Positions 1 through 10,600 of a DNA stretch of 64,000 nucleotides are shown piece by piece. The stretch is from Streptomyces sp. CB01881 (GTDB lineage Bacteria; Actinomycetota; Actinomycetes; Streptomycetales; Streptomycetaceae): the NCBI RefSeq assembly GCF_002953255.1, contig NZ_CP026498.1, forward strand, positions 7,153,562 through 7,217,561. The letters run 5' to 3'. A program made the translations under genes and the position numbers. Positions within the stretch are counted from its first letter, which is position 1; the number at the start of each line of letters is the position of its first letter. The notes under the pieces are model-generated. The model was not told the DNA's origin and ran no database searches. It saw only the letters and a program-made list of their open reading frames with translations.

Positions 1-582
1 GACGGGCAGGACGTCTCTGACGACCAGGAACGGGAAGAGCGGCGACGAATCCGGCGCCGGCGCAAGCTCCGGCTGAAAGCCGCCCTGCTCGGACGCTCCA
101 GAGGCGGACAGACCAGCAAGATCCATTGTGCCGGCGACCGGAAGTGCCGCCCGCTGGCGTTCATCCTGACCGAGGGACAAGCCGCCGACAGCCCGCAGTT
201 CATCCCCGTGCTGAAGAAGGTCCGGGTTCGGGTGCCGGTCGGGCGTCCCCGCACCCGGCCCGACGCTGTCGCCGGCGACAAGGCCTACTCGTCCCGCGGC
301 AACCGCGCACACCTGCGGAATCGGCGAATCAAGGCGGTCATCCCGGAGAAGAAGGACCAGGCTGCCAACCGGAAGAAGAAGGGCAGCAAGGGCGGTCGGC
401 CCGTCGGCCACGACGCCGAGCTCTACAAGCAACGGAACACCGTCGAGCGCCTGATAAACAAGCTGAAGGCCTGGCGCGGCATCGCCACCCGGTTCGACAA
501 GACCCCCGAGAGCTACCTCGCCGGCCTCAACCTTCGAGCCTCGATGATCTGGATCGACGATCTCCTGCCGACCATTGACTGA
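1..582 (+). mobile_element. IS5-type DDE transposase, 3' part (cut by window edge)
   Basis: The frame is open from the first base, so the 5' end lies outside the window; 193 codons remain. The N-terminal part reads LLGRSRGGQTSKIHCAGD, the usual IS5-family stretch around the first catalytic Asp. This is followed by TEGQAADSPQF, VAGDKAYSS (second Asp region) and, near the C-terminus, NTVERLINKLKAWRGIATR, which carries the catalytic Glu of the Y-2-R-3-E-6-K type. The C-terminus looks intact and ends in TGA. Whether the element is complete cannot be judged here. The TGATCACG just after the stop recurs near 640 and may relate to the element end. Confidence 0.85.
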
Positions 583-748
583 TCACGACATCACACAGGC
601 CCTAAGAGTGGCTAACACATTACTTGGACGCGCCTGTAGGTGATCACGCAGCAGGCGAGCGCCTCCAGGCCGCATACGATCAGGCCGCCGCCGACCAGCT
701 CGCGTTCCTCGCCCAACGCCAGCCCAAGCAGCAAGCCCGTAACACCTG

Positions 749-790
749 CACGCTGCGGGCGGCCACCAGTTGGTGGTCGCCCGCAGCGTG
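749..790 (-). terminator. Long hairpin downstream of the Nudix gene
   Basis: Arms 749-768 and 771-790 pair over 20 positions with one G-T pair and a 2-base loop. It lies just past the stop of the minus-strand Nudix gene, so it is read as that operon's terminator. There is no clear U-run, as is common in streptomycetes. Confidence 0.75.
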
Positions 791-795
791 TTCTC

Positions 796-1206
796 TCAGT
801 CCTTGAGCGCGGTGTCCAGGTATGCCTGCACTGGCTCGAAGACCCCGTACGGGACGTATTCAGGGATCTCTGCAAGCGCCACCCACGCCAGTGCGTCCAG
901 CTCTCGTGGGTCACCGACAGCAGCGGTGCCGCTGACGATCTTGCAGACCGTGTACGACATCCACCGGCCAGTCTCCGGGTGGACGCGCTCGCCGAGGATC
1001 TTGATGGCGGCCACGTTCAGCCCCGCCTCCTCCGCGGTCTCGCGGACAGCCGCTTCCTCGGGAGACTCGCCGGGCTCGATCTTGCCTGCCGGGAACTGCC
1101 ACGAGAGCTGGCCCTCGCTGACCCGGCGCCGGACCATCAGCACCCGACCCTCTCGGGTCACGATCGCGGCAGCGACACCTGGCCGTCCGTCTGAAGCCGG
1201 GAGCAT
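796..1206 (-). CDS. Nudix hydrolase
   Basis: This 136-residue protein is a single Nudix fold. The Nudix box spans residues 41-63: it opens with GKIEPGESPEE and continues with RETAEEAGL, so all metal-binding Glu residues are present. It should hydrolyse a nucleoside diphosphate linked to another moiety in the cytoplasm; the substrate is not evident. It starts 3 bp after the flavoprotein stop and is the last gene of a three-gene minus-strand operon (TPR regulator remnant, flavoprotein, Nudix). A strong hairpin follows. The flavoprotein/Nudix pairing is often seen in streptomycetes, but its role is unclear. Confidence 0.9.
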   Translation of the reverse strand: MLPASDGRPGVAAAIVTREGRVLMVRRRVSEGQLSWQFPAGKIEPGESPEEAAVRETAEEAGLNVAAIKILGERVHPETGRWMSYTVCKIVSGTAAVGDPRELDALAWVALAEIPEYVPYGVFEPVQAYLDTALKD

Positions 1207-1209
1207 CGG

Positions 1210-1761
1210 CTACTTTCTCTCCGCCGCTGAGGCCGCCACGGGGCGGAGCAGGTCGAGGACGTGAGTCCAGTTGTACTTGTCGCGGCCCCCGCCGGCCTTG
1301 GGCTTGTGGGGGACGTAGTCACCGATCAAGACGCCCATCGACCGGAGCCGGGCCAGGCTCTCCGCGTACGCGGGGTGGGCGGCCTGGGCGGAGTTGACGT
1401 AGGGCTGGACGGCCACGGGGATGCCGAGACCGTAGGCGTCGCAAAGGATGCCGAGTGCGAGGGTGTCGGAGATGCCGGCGGCCCACTTGTTGATGGTGTT
1501 GAACGTAGCCGGGGCGACCGCGATGGCGTCGGCCGGCGGCAGCGGTTGGGGGATGCTGGGGGTGCGCCAGGCGGAGCGGATCGGGTAGCCGGTCTGGGCT
1601 TCGATGGCTTCCTGATCTATGAATCCGAGCCCGCTCGGGGTCGCGATCACGCCGACTCCCCAGCCCTCGACATGGGCAGCGGTGATCAGCTCGCCCACTC
1701 CGTCGGCGATGCCCGACGCGCAGACGACGACGTAGAGGAACGGCTCGCGGTGCTCGGTCAA
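1210..1761 (-). CDS. Flavoprotein of the phosphopantothenoylcysteine decarboxylase (HFCD) type
   Basis: The 183-residue protein matches the HFCD flavoprotein fold. It has an N-terminal beta strand (FLYVVVCASGIADG), the PADAIAVAPATFNTINKWAAGISD segment (quoted 19 residues from PADAIAVAPATFNTINKWA) typical of the FMN-binding region, and the GIPVAVQPYVNS strand. Family members bind FMN and decarboxylate or oxidise Cys-derived groups, but stand-alone streptomycete versions mostly lack an assigned reaction. Its ATG overlaps the stop of the upstream TPR gene by 4 bp (ATGA), so translation was probably coupled to that now broken gene. Confidence 0.8.
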   Translation of the reverse strand: MTEHREPFLYVVVCASGIADGVGELITAAHVEGWGVGVIATPSGLGFIDQEAIEAQTGYPIRSAWRTPSIPQPLPPADAIAVAPATFNTINKWAAGISDTLALGILCDAYGLGIPVAVQPYVNSAQAAHPAYAESLARLRSMGVLIGDYVPHKPKAGGGRDKYNWTHVLDLLRPVAASAAERK

Positions 1762-2830
1762 ACCTGGACTCCCAACTCCTGGCAGAAACGGCGAAGTTCC
1801 GGGACGGCGCCGCGCCGGTCGCGAGCAGCCATGTCACCGGCCAGCTCAAGCACGCTGGGCCGTCGGCGGATGTCCTCCGAGGCACAGCTCTCCGCGATCC
1901 TGAGCGCTTTGTATCCCTCGGCCAGTCTGCCCTGCTGGCTGTAGGCCCGTGCAGCCTCCACCCACAGTGCCGCCCGGCGCTCGGGGACCGGGATACGCCT
2001 GCGCATCAGCGGCTGGGCGGCTTCTAACGCCGCTCCGGCGTCGCCCAGAACGACCGAGGCGCTCACCGAGTGGAGCGCGACGTTGGTCGGACTGAAGTTT
2101 GCCCAGGCTTCGGGGCTGTCGAGGTCGACGTAGCGCGCGACCTCCTGGGCCTCGGTGAGGAACTCGGCGGTCGTGGCGCGGTCGCCGCCGGCGCTTGCGG
2201 CCGTCACCCCGCGAAGGAGCATGAGCCCCAGCGCGGCGAGGTACTCGGGCGGGCGCCGGTCGTAGCTGCGGAGAGCTGGTCGGCGGTGTGCCGGATGAGG
2301 GTTACGGCGGGCGCGGTGTGCCGGTCGCGCGCGAGGACGTGCGCCTGGACGCGGACGCTGGAGGCCGTCACGACGGGGTCGGCGCTCCGTTCGGCCTCGG
2401 CCATGGCACGGCCGACCGCCAGCCAGGCGTTGCCGTGGTCGCCGAGCTTGAGCAGCAGGCTCACCGCGGTCTGGTAGGCCGTCGCGAGGAGGCCGGACAG
2501 GACCTGGTCGCCGCCACGGACGGCGTCCTGAGCCTGGCGAAGGTCGGCGATCAACGACGGCAGCGCGCCTTCGAGTTCGGCGTACCGGCAGGTGTAGAAG
2601 AGCCTCCGGGCCTGGGAGAGCCGGGCCGCGAGTGCGGCCTGGGGTTGTGGCGCGTGCTCGGCTGGAACAGGTCCAGGCAGCAGCGCCTGGACCAGCTCTA
2701 TCCCCACGCGGGGACGGGGCGTCGGGGTCGCGAGCGCGGCGACGCTCGCGGCCAGGAAGTTGCGACGGTGCATGTCGTCCGTCCTGCTGTCCGCACTGGC
2801 CAGGCGGTCGGCGCCGACGAGGTGGTCCAT
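1758..2830 (-). pseudogene. TPR-type XRE-family regulator, N-truncated and frameshifted
   Basis: Two minus-strand frames, 2830-2204 and 2222-1758, together read as the C-terminal TPR half of a streptomycete XRE regulator. The pieces are DDMHRRNFLAASVAALA, then YRYAEL-like repeats, then MLLRGVTAASAGGDRATTAE onward. The frame changes near 2268-2271: deleting one base from an expected CTCTCCGGCAGCTACGAC-like sequence gives the observed CTCTCCGCAGCTACGAC, after which YDRRPPEYLAALGLMLLRGV reads on in the other frame. The N-terminal HTH half is missing, and at 2829 a transposase-like ORF begins on the opposite strand. A sequencing error could explain the frameshift but not the lost HTH. It heads the flavoprotein/Nudix operon. 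Confidence 0.75.
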
Positions 2831-3107
2831 GCCCTCCGATCAGAAGGCCGCCATCGTCCTGTCCATTCCGGCGGGCGAGATCACCGCTGCCGAGGCCGCC
2901 AGGTCCGCGGGAGTCACCGGGCAGGCCATCAGCAACTGGAAGCGCCGCTTCATCGAGGCCGGTTGCGGCGGACTTGAGGCGACCTCGGACCCGCAGGCCA
3001 GTCGAGAGGCCGAACTCCGTGAGGAGATCGCCCGGTTGAAGGGTGCTCTGGGCGACTCCTACCTGCAGCTGCAGGCCATCCGCCAGTCGATGCGCCTGCG
3101 GCCGGGC
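2829..3107 (+). mobile_element. Transposase OrfA-like HTH remnant
   Basis: About 93 codons resemble the HTH/leucine-zipper subunit of an IS transposase. A helix-turn-helix covers residues 8-42 (EITAAEAARSAGVTGQAISN, then WKRRF) and a charged coiled-coil follows (REAELREEIARLKGAL). After MRLRPG at about 3107 the reading becomes low-complexity Pro/Arg with no further similarity, so the element is broken. Its ATG overlaps the truncated end of the TPR regulator gene, which suggests that this insertion or a later deletion removed the regulator's HTH half. Confidence 0.55.
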
Positions 3108-3534
3108 CCGCCCGCGCCCCCCTCGGCGGGCGCGGCAGGGGCGAGGCGCACGCGCTCGGCCAGGCGCGTCTCAACGGCGTGGTGCCGGCGCAGCGTTCCG
3201 CCTCCGGGGCCTGACGGCCCGGTCCCGGCGCTCCGGTGCCCCCGATGCGGCGCCGGAGCGGTGGCGTTTCCGGCCCGCGCGTCCGGGGTTGCGCCCGAGG
3301 TGGGTCCTGGCGGGTCCTGGCGAGTCCTGGCCGACCGGGTTGCTCATCCGATCATCAAAGGTATCTGCTCGGATTCCGCGCCATTCTGGCCGATATTTTT
3401 CCTCTTTATTATCCGACAAACCTTGACGCTTGTGAATCTTTTCCAAAATTCCTCGCTTCGCCTTCCAGGCGCCGTTAGTATCGGAACGATTGCTTTCGGT
3501 GACCGTTCGGTACCGGACCGCGAAGGGGGTAGCC
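3108..3534. other. Intergenic region upstream of the PTM cluster
   Basis: About 425 bp without a convincing gene. The first 230 bp are very GC-rich and include a tandem GGGTCCTGGCG / GGGTCCTGGCGAG-like pair (3301-3330). From 3340 to 3450 the composition becomes markedly AT-rich for this genome (TATTTTTCCTCTTTATTATC and following), the expected place for the cluster promoter and any regulator binding. No pathway-specific regulator gene is present nearby. Confidence 0.6.
3423..3449 (+). promoter_or_regulatory. Possible promoter of the PTM cluster
   Basis: TTGACG at 3423-3428 and CAAAAT at 3444-3449 are separated by 15 bp inside the AT-rich block. This is a weak SigA/HrdB-like fit with a short spacer. 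The start codon of the first cluster gene lies about 85 bp downstream. It rests on sequence reading alone. Confidence 0.3.
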
Positions 3535-4413
3535 GTGAGTGGGAAGCTGCGTGCCGTGCTGCGTCGTGTCGCCTACCCGACCCTGCTGGTCACCGTCGTG
3601 TCGATATCGGTCGCCGCCCTGCGCTGGCGCTGGGACCTCGGGCGGACCAGCCTGCTCTTCCTGCTCGGCACCATCGGCTGTCTGACGGCCCTGGAACAGT
3701 TGATTCCGTACGAACCTGAGTGGCAGCCGACCATCGGCGAATGGGGCTGGTACGGCGTCTACTTCGTCCTGACGATGATCGGCGGGGCGCTGGCGCAGCT
3801 GCCGGTGACGGCCGCTGTCGGGTGGTTGGCGCCGCCGCATCCGACGCTGCCGCTCTGGGCGGAGATCCCGGCGGCGCTGCTGCTGGGCTCGCTGGCCAAC
3901 TACCTGGTGCACCGCTGGAGCCACTCCAACCCGTGGCTCTGGCGGCTGCACGGGGTGCACCACGTGCCCGGGAAGGTCAACGTCGCCAACAACGGCGTCA
4001 ACCACGTCGTCGACGTGCTGGTCACCCAGGGAACGGTCCAACTCTCCCTCGCGCTGGCGGGTTTCTCGGCGGAGTCGGTGTTCGTGGTCGGTCTCTTCGT
4101 GGTCGCCCAGGGCTATTTCGTGCACGCCAACGTCGACGTCCGGCTCGGCGTGCTCAACCATGTCTTCGCCGGCCCGGAGCAGCACCGGCTCCACCACAGC
4201 GCCGACCTGGCGGAGGCCGGCCACTTCGGCTCCGACCTCTCCGTCTGGGACCACGCCTTCGGCAGCTTCACCTGGCGGCCCGGCCGCCGGCCGGCCGTGG
4301 TGGGGCTGCAGCACCCGTCCGAGTTCCCGCGGACGGCCGAGGTGATCACCAGTCATCTCCAGCCCTGGCGGCGACCGGTGCGCCCGGTCCGGGTCGACGA
4401 CTCCCCGGTCTGA
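3535..4413 (+). CDS. Sterol desaturase / fatty acid hydroxylase family protein (PTM hydroxylase)
   Basis: The 292-residue membrane protein carries the three His boxes of the di-iron hydroxylase/desaturase superfamily: HRWSH (126-130), HGVHH (139-143) and HRLHH (217-221). Hydrophobic segments lie near residues 14-30, 40-55, 76-95 and 110-124. The GTG at 3535 is preferred over the TTG at 3490 because GAAGGGGG lies 5 bp upstream. In PTM clusters such as those for HSAF and frontalamide, a homologue at this position hydroxylates the ornithine-derived carbon of the tetramate portion. The same role is inferred here from the neighbouring PKS-NRPS gene. Confidence 0.85.
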   Translation: MSGKLRAVLRRVAYPTLLVTVVSISVAALRWRWDLGRTSLLFLLGTIGCLTALEQLIPYEPEWQPTIGEWGWYGVYFVLTMIGGALAQLPVTAAVGWLAPPHPTLPLWAEIPAALLLGSLANYLVHRWSHSNPWLWRLHGVHHVPGKVNVANNGVNHVVDVLVTQGTVQLSLALAGFSAESVFVVGLFVVAQGYFVHANVDVRLGVLNHVFAGPEQHRLHHSADLAEAGHFGSDLSVWDHAFGSFTWRPGRRPAVVGLQHPSEFPRTAEVITSHLQPWRRPVRPVRVDDSPV

Positions 4414-4636
4414 CGGCCCGCCGGTCCTCCCCGCCGGTCCTCCCCGTTGTGCCGGCCCGGGCGGGCTGCCCCGCCGAAGTCCATCCGTCCGTGCTCTCCC
4501 CGTTCCCTCGGCCTGCCCGCCCCGGCCCGCCCTCCCCGGCCTGCCCGGAGCCGGGCCACGGCCGCCGTCCCCATGCCCGCGCGGCCCTCCCTCGCCCGTG
4601 CCGCGCGCGCGAACGCAGCGACACAAGGACTCGACC

Positions 4637-7600
4637 ATGACGGATTCATGCCTCGCCGCAGCCTCCGGCCCTTCTGATTCCCCGGCCCCCTCCGACACCG
4701 CCCGTCCCGCCCGCCCCGGCCGACCCGCTTCCACCGCCCGGAGTGCCCCGGCCGCCCCCGCCGCCCCGGCCGCCGACGGCCCCGAGCGGATCGCGATCAT
4801 CGGCATCGGCTGCCGGCTGCCGGGCGGGGCCAACGACCACCGGTCCTTCTGGCAGAACCTGGTCGACGGCAAGGACTGCATCACCCCGACCCCACGCAGC
4901 CGGTACGACGTGGCCACCCTGGGCAGCCGGGACAAGGCCAGGCCGGGCCGGCTGGTCGGCGGCCGGGGCGGCTACATCGACGGCTTCGACGAGTTCGACC
5001 CGGCGTTCTTCGGGATCAGCGGCCGCGAGGCCGACCACATGGACCCGCAGCAGCGCAAGCTGCTGGAGGTGGCCTGGGAGGCGCTGGAGGACGGCGGGCA
5101 GAAGCCGGCCGAGCTGGCGGGCCGCGAGGTCGGCGTCTACGTCGGCGCGTTCACGCTGGACTACAAGATCGTGCAGTTCTCGGACCTCTCCTTCGAGACC
5201 CTGGCCGCGCACACCGCCACCGGCACGATGATGACGATGGTGTCGAACCGGATCTCGCACTGCTTCGACTTCCGCGGCCCCAGCGTCTCCCTCGACACCG
5301 CGTGCAGCTCCTCCCTGGTCGCCGTCCACCTGGCCGCCCAGAGCCTGCTGCGCGGCGAGACCGACCTCGCGCTGGCCGGCGGCACCCTGTTGCACATCGC
5401 GCCGCAGTACACGATCGCCGAGACCAAGGGCGGCTTCCTCTCCCCGGAGGGCCGCTCACGCACCTTCGACGCCTCGGCCGACGGCTACGTCCGCGCCGAG
5501 GGCGTCGCCGTGGTGGCGCTCAAGCGGCTCTCCGACGCCCTGCGCGACGGTGACCCGGTCCATGCCGTCGTCATCGGGAGCGGGGTCAACCAGGACGGCC
5601 GGACCAACGGCATCACCGTGCCCAACCCGGACGCCCAGGTCACTCTGATCGAGCGGGTCTGCGCCGAGGCCGGGATCGCACCCGGCAGCCTCCAGTACGT
5701 CGAGGCGCACGGCACCTCCACCCCGGTCGGCGACCCGATCGAGGCGAACGCCCTGGCCCGGGCGCTGGCGATCGGCCGCCGCCCCGGCGACGCCTGCTAC
5801 GTCGGATCGGTCAAGACCAACATCGGGCACACCGAGTCCGCCTCCGGCCTGGCCGGGCTGATCAAGTCCGCGCTGGCGCTCAAGCACCGGCTGATCCCGC
5901 CGCACATCAACCTGGAGACGCTCAACCCGGCGATCGACGCGGCCGCGCTGCCGTACCGGATCCCGACCGAGCCGACCCCGTGGCCCGCGCACCAGGGCCC
6001 GGCCAGGGCGGGCGTGAACTCCTTCGGCTTCGGCGGCACCAACGCCCACGTGCTGCTGGAGGCCGCCCCCGAGCCCGAGCCCGAGCCCGCGCCCGAGCCG
6101 GAGCCCGTCCCGGCGGGGCGTCGGCCGCCCGGGTACACCGTGCTGCCGCTCACCGCCCGGGACGCCGCCGCCCTGCCCGAGCTGGCCGCCGGCATCCGGG
6201 GCGAGCTGGCCGGTGTCCGCGGCGGCGTCCCGGCCCGGCTGGCCGACCTCGGCCACACCCTGGCCCACCGCCGCCAGCACCTCGACGCCCGGCTCTCCGT
6301 GGTGCACGACTCCCGCGAGTCGCTGGACGAGGCGCTCTCCGCCTACCTGCGCGGCGAGCCGCACCCCCGGGTGCTGACCGGCCGGCGCCGCGAGGCCCGG
6401 CACCGCCGGCTGGCCTGGGTCTTCACCGGCACGGGCCCGCAGTGGTGGGCGATGGGCCGGCAGCTGTTCGAGGCCGAGCCGGTCTACCGGGAGGCCGTCG
6501 AGGCCTGCGCCGGGCACCTCGCCGAGCTGACCGGCTGGTCCCTCGTCGAGGAGCTGGCCGCCGACGAGACACACTCCCGGATGGCCGAGACCTGGCTCGC
6601 CCAGCCCGCCAACTTCGCCGTCCAGGTCGGCCTGGCGGCGCTCTGGCGCAGCCGCGGCGTCCACCCGGACGCGGTCGTCGGCCACTCCACCGGCGAGGTC
6701 GCCGCCTTCTACGAGGCGGGCGTCTACGACCTGGCCGACGCGGTCAGGGTGGTGGTGCACCGGAGCCGCCTCCAGCAGAAGCTGGCGGGCACCGGCGGCA
6801 TGCTGGCCGTCGCGCTCCCCGAGGCCGAGGCGGTCCGCCGGCTCCGCCCGTACGGCGGCGCGGTCTCGGTGGCCGCGGTCAACAGCCCCGCCTCGCTCAC
6901 CCTCGCCGGGGATACGACGGTGCTCGCGGAGCTGGCCGCGGCGCTCACCGCCGAGCAGGTCTTCGCCCGCCCGCTGGCCGTCGAAGTGCCGTACCACAGC
7001 GCCCGGATGGATCTGATCAAGGACGAGCTGCTGGAGTCGCTGGCCGACCTCAGGGCCCGCCCCGCCCGGGTGCCGCTCTACCTGACCGGCCGGGAGGGCA
7101 TCGCACACGGCACCGAGCTGGACGCCGCCTACTGGTGGCGCAACGTGCGCGACGGCGTCCGCTTCCAGCAGGCGGTGGAGCGGCTCGACGACGACGGGTT
7201 CAGCCTCTTCCTGGAGATCGGGCCGCACCCGGTGCTGGGGCGCGCGATCCAGGAGACGGTGGCGGCCCGGCCCGCCGACGCCGACCGCCCCGAGGTCTGC
7301 ACGCTGGCCTCGATCCGCCGCCAGGAGGACGAGCAGGCGGCCTTCGCCACCTCGCTGGCCGCCCTGCACAACCTCGGGGTCGAGCTCGACTGGTCGGTGC
7401 TCCAGCCCGCCGGGCGGCCCGTCCCGCTGCCGCGCTACCCGTTCAGGCGGGACCGGCACTGGGTCGAACCCCGGTCGGTCGAGCAGGTCCGGCAGGGCCG
7501 GCTGGACCACCCGCTGCTCGGCCGCCGCCTCGCCGGTGCCGAGCCGGCCTGGGAGGCCCGCCCGGACGCCGAGGCACTGCCCTACCTGGAGGACCACCGC

Positions 7601-10600
7601 ATCCAGGGCCAGGTGCTCTTCCCTGCCGCCGGCTACCTGGAGATGGCCGTCCAGGCGGTCCGCGCGCTGACCGGCGGCGCCGATGCCGCGCTGGCCGGCA
7701 TCGAGCTGCGCAAGGCGCTGTTCCTGCCGGACGACGAGAGCCGTGCCGTCCGGTTCACGCTCTCCGCCGAGAACGGCGCCTTCACCGTCACCACCACCGG
7801 CCCCGGCGAGGGGCAGGAGCGCACCGTCCACGCCGCCGGCACCGTCCGCCCCGGCCAGCGCCGGCGCCGCCCCGGCCACCGGCTGGACGCCGGCGCCGTC
7901 CGCGACCGTGCCGTCCGGCACCTGGCCGGCCCCGACTGCTACACCGCGCTGGCCGGGCTCGGCTACCACTACGGCCCGGCCTTCCAGGGCATCCACGAGG
8001 TCTGGATCGGCCCGGGCGAGGCGCTGGCGGCCGTCCGGCCGACGGCGGCGATCGCCGGGCAGGGCGCCGGCCACCAGGTGCACCCGGTGCTGATGGACGC
8101 CTTCTTCCAGACCCTGCTGACACCCCAGCTGCTGGTGGAGGCCCAGGCCGGCACCGGGATCAGGCTGCCGTTGGCCATCGACGAGGTCCGGCTGGACGCC
8201 GTGGGCGAGCGCCCGCTCTGGGTGCACGCCACCGTCACCCGCGACGGCGGGGACGAGCTGGTCGGCGACATCGCGGTCTACGACGAGGACGGCGTGCCGC
8301 TCGGCGGGATCACCGGTTTCCGGGCCGCCGACGTGGAGAAGGCCTCCACCGCCGTCGGCCTCGCCACCATCGACGGCTGGCTCGCCGAGCCCGTCTGGAC
8401 GGCGCTGCCGGACGGGCCGGACACCTCCGAGCCGCTGTCCGGACACCCCGACCACTGGCTGCTCCTCGCCGACGCCCAGGGCGTCGCCGAGGAGCTCGCC
8501 GCCCGGATCGCGGCCCGCGGCGGCGACTGCACCCTCGTCCGCCCGGGCAGCGACTACCGGCCCGCCGGCGACGGACGGCCGGCCACCGTCGACCCCGGCT
8601 CCGGTGAGGACCTCCGCCGGCTGCTGTCCGACCGGCGGGCCGCGGGCGCCGCCGACCCGGCCGTCGTCGTCCACCTCTGGAACCTCGACCGGCCCGCGCT
8701 GGCCGGGGCGGACCACGCCACCGTGGCCGGGCACACCGGCGCCGGCGCGTACAGCCTGATCGCGCTGGCCGCCCTGCTGCCCGCCGAACTGCCCGACGCC
8801 CGGCTGCACATCGTCACCCGCACCGCCCAGGCCACCACGCCCGGCGAGCCGGTCGAGCCGCTCGGCGCCCCCGCCTGGGGCATCGGCCGGGTACTGCGCC
8901 ACCAGGAGCTGCCCGGCCACCCCGGCAAGCTGGTCGACCTCGGCCCGGCCGGCGACCCCGCCGAGGAGGCGGCCGCGCTGCTGTGCGAGTTCGGGCTCGC
9001 CGACGAGGACGAGATCGCCCTGCGGGCCGGTCGACGGCTGACCAGCCGGCTGCGCCCCGCCGAGGGCCTGACCGGGCCGCTGCCGCCCAGCCTGCGCCCG
9101 GACGGCGCCTACCTGGTGACGGGCGCCTTCGGGGCGCTCGGCCGGCTGCTCTGCCGCACCCTCGTCCGCCGGGGCGCCCGCCGGCTGATCCTGGTCGGCC
9201 GCAGCCCGCTGCCGCCGCGCGAGCAGTGGCGCGGCCTCGACCCGGCGAGCCCGGCCGGCCGCAACACCGCCTTCCTGCGCGAACTGGAGGCGCTCGGCGC
9301 CCAGCCCGTCCCGGTGCCGCTGGACGTCACCGACGAGGCGGCGCTGGGCGCCTGGCTCGCCGGGTACCGGGCGCTGGAGTCGCCGCCGATCCGGGGCGTC
9401 TTCCACCTGGCCGGGCAGGTCCGCGACACCCTGGTGCCGGACCTGGGCCGCGAGGTGTTCGACGCCGTCCACGGACCCAAGGTGCTGGGCGCCTTCGCCC
9501 TGCACCGGCAGCTCGCCGACGAGCCGCTCGACCACTTCGTGCTGTTCGCCTCGATCGCCTCGCTGCTGACCACCGCCGGCCAGACCAACTACGCGGCGGG
9601 GAACGCCTTCCTGGACGCGCTGGCGCACCACCGCCGGGCCCTGGGCCTGCCCGCGCTCAGCCTTGACTGGGGCCCGTGGGCCACCGGGATGATCGAGGAG
9701 CTCGGCCTGATCGACCACTACCGCAACAGCCGCGGCATGAGCTCGCTCGCGCCCGAGGCCGGGATGGCCGTGCTGGAGCGGGTGCTCGGCCAGGACCGCG
9801 CGCAGCTGCTGGTCGCCACCGTGGTCGACTGGCCGGTCTTCCTCTCCTGGTACCCGGCCCCGCCGCCGCTGGTCGCCGAGCTGGCGGCCGCGGCCCGGGC
9901 GAGCGCCCCGGCGCCGCAGCACGGCAGCCTGCTGGAGGCGCTGCGGGCGGCCGGGGAGGAGGAGCGCCGGGCGCTGCTCACCGAGCGGTTCACCGCACTG
10001 GCCGCCGCCGTGCTGCGGGTGCCCGCCGAGCAGGTCGGACCGGCCACCGGCCTGAGCGGCCTCGGCCTGGACTCGCTGCTCGCGATGGAGCTGCGGGCCC
10101 GGCTCAACACCGAGCTCGGCACCGCCCCGCCGGTGGTGGCGCTGCTCTCCAACGCGCCGGTCGCCGAGCTGGTCGACCGGCTGCACGCGGGCCTCGCCGA
10201 GCTGATCGAGGAGGACGGCACGGGCGCCGCCGGCGCCGGGGTCGTCCGGTACGAGGACGAGTCGAGCCATCCGCTGACGCAGAACCAGAAGGCGCTCTGG
10301 TTCCTCAAGCAGCTCAACCCGGACGGCTTCGCCTACAACATCGGCGGGGCGGTCGAGGTCCGGGTGGAGCTGGAGCCGGAGCTGATGGCCGCCGCCTTCC
10401 GGGCGATGGTCGAGCGCCACCCCAGCCTGCGGGCCAACTTCGTGCTCGACGGCGGCCGGGCCGTCCAGCGGGTCGCCGCCGCGGCCGAGCCGGACTTCGG
10501 GGTTTTCGACGTCGAGGGACTGGACTGGCCGGAGGTCCACGACCTGATCGTCCGCGAGTACCGCGAGCCGTACGACCTGGAGCGGGACCCGCTGGTGCGG

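Noticed and set aside
2760..3719. Single 319-codon plus-strand frame joining the transposase remnant to the hydroxylase region
   Set aside because: Only codons from 2829 to about 3107 resemble a protein family; the rest is Pro/Arg noise running into the hydroxylase gene in a wrong frame.
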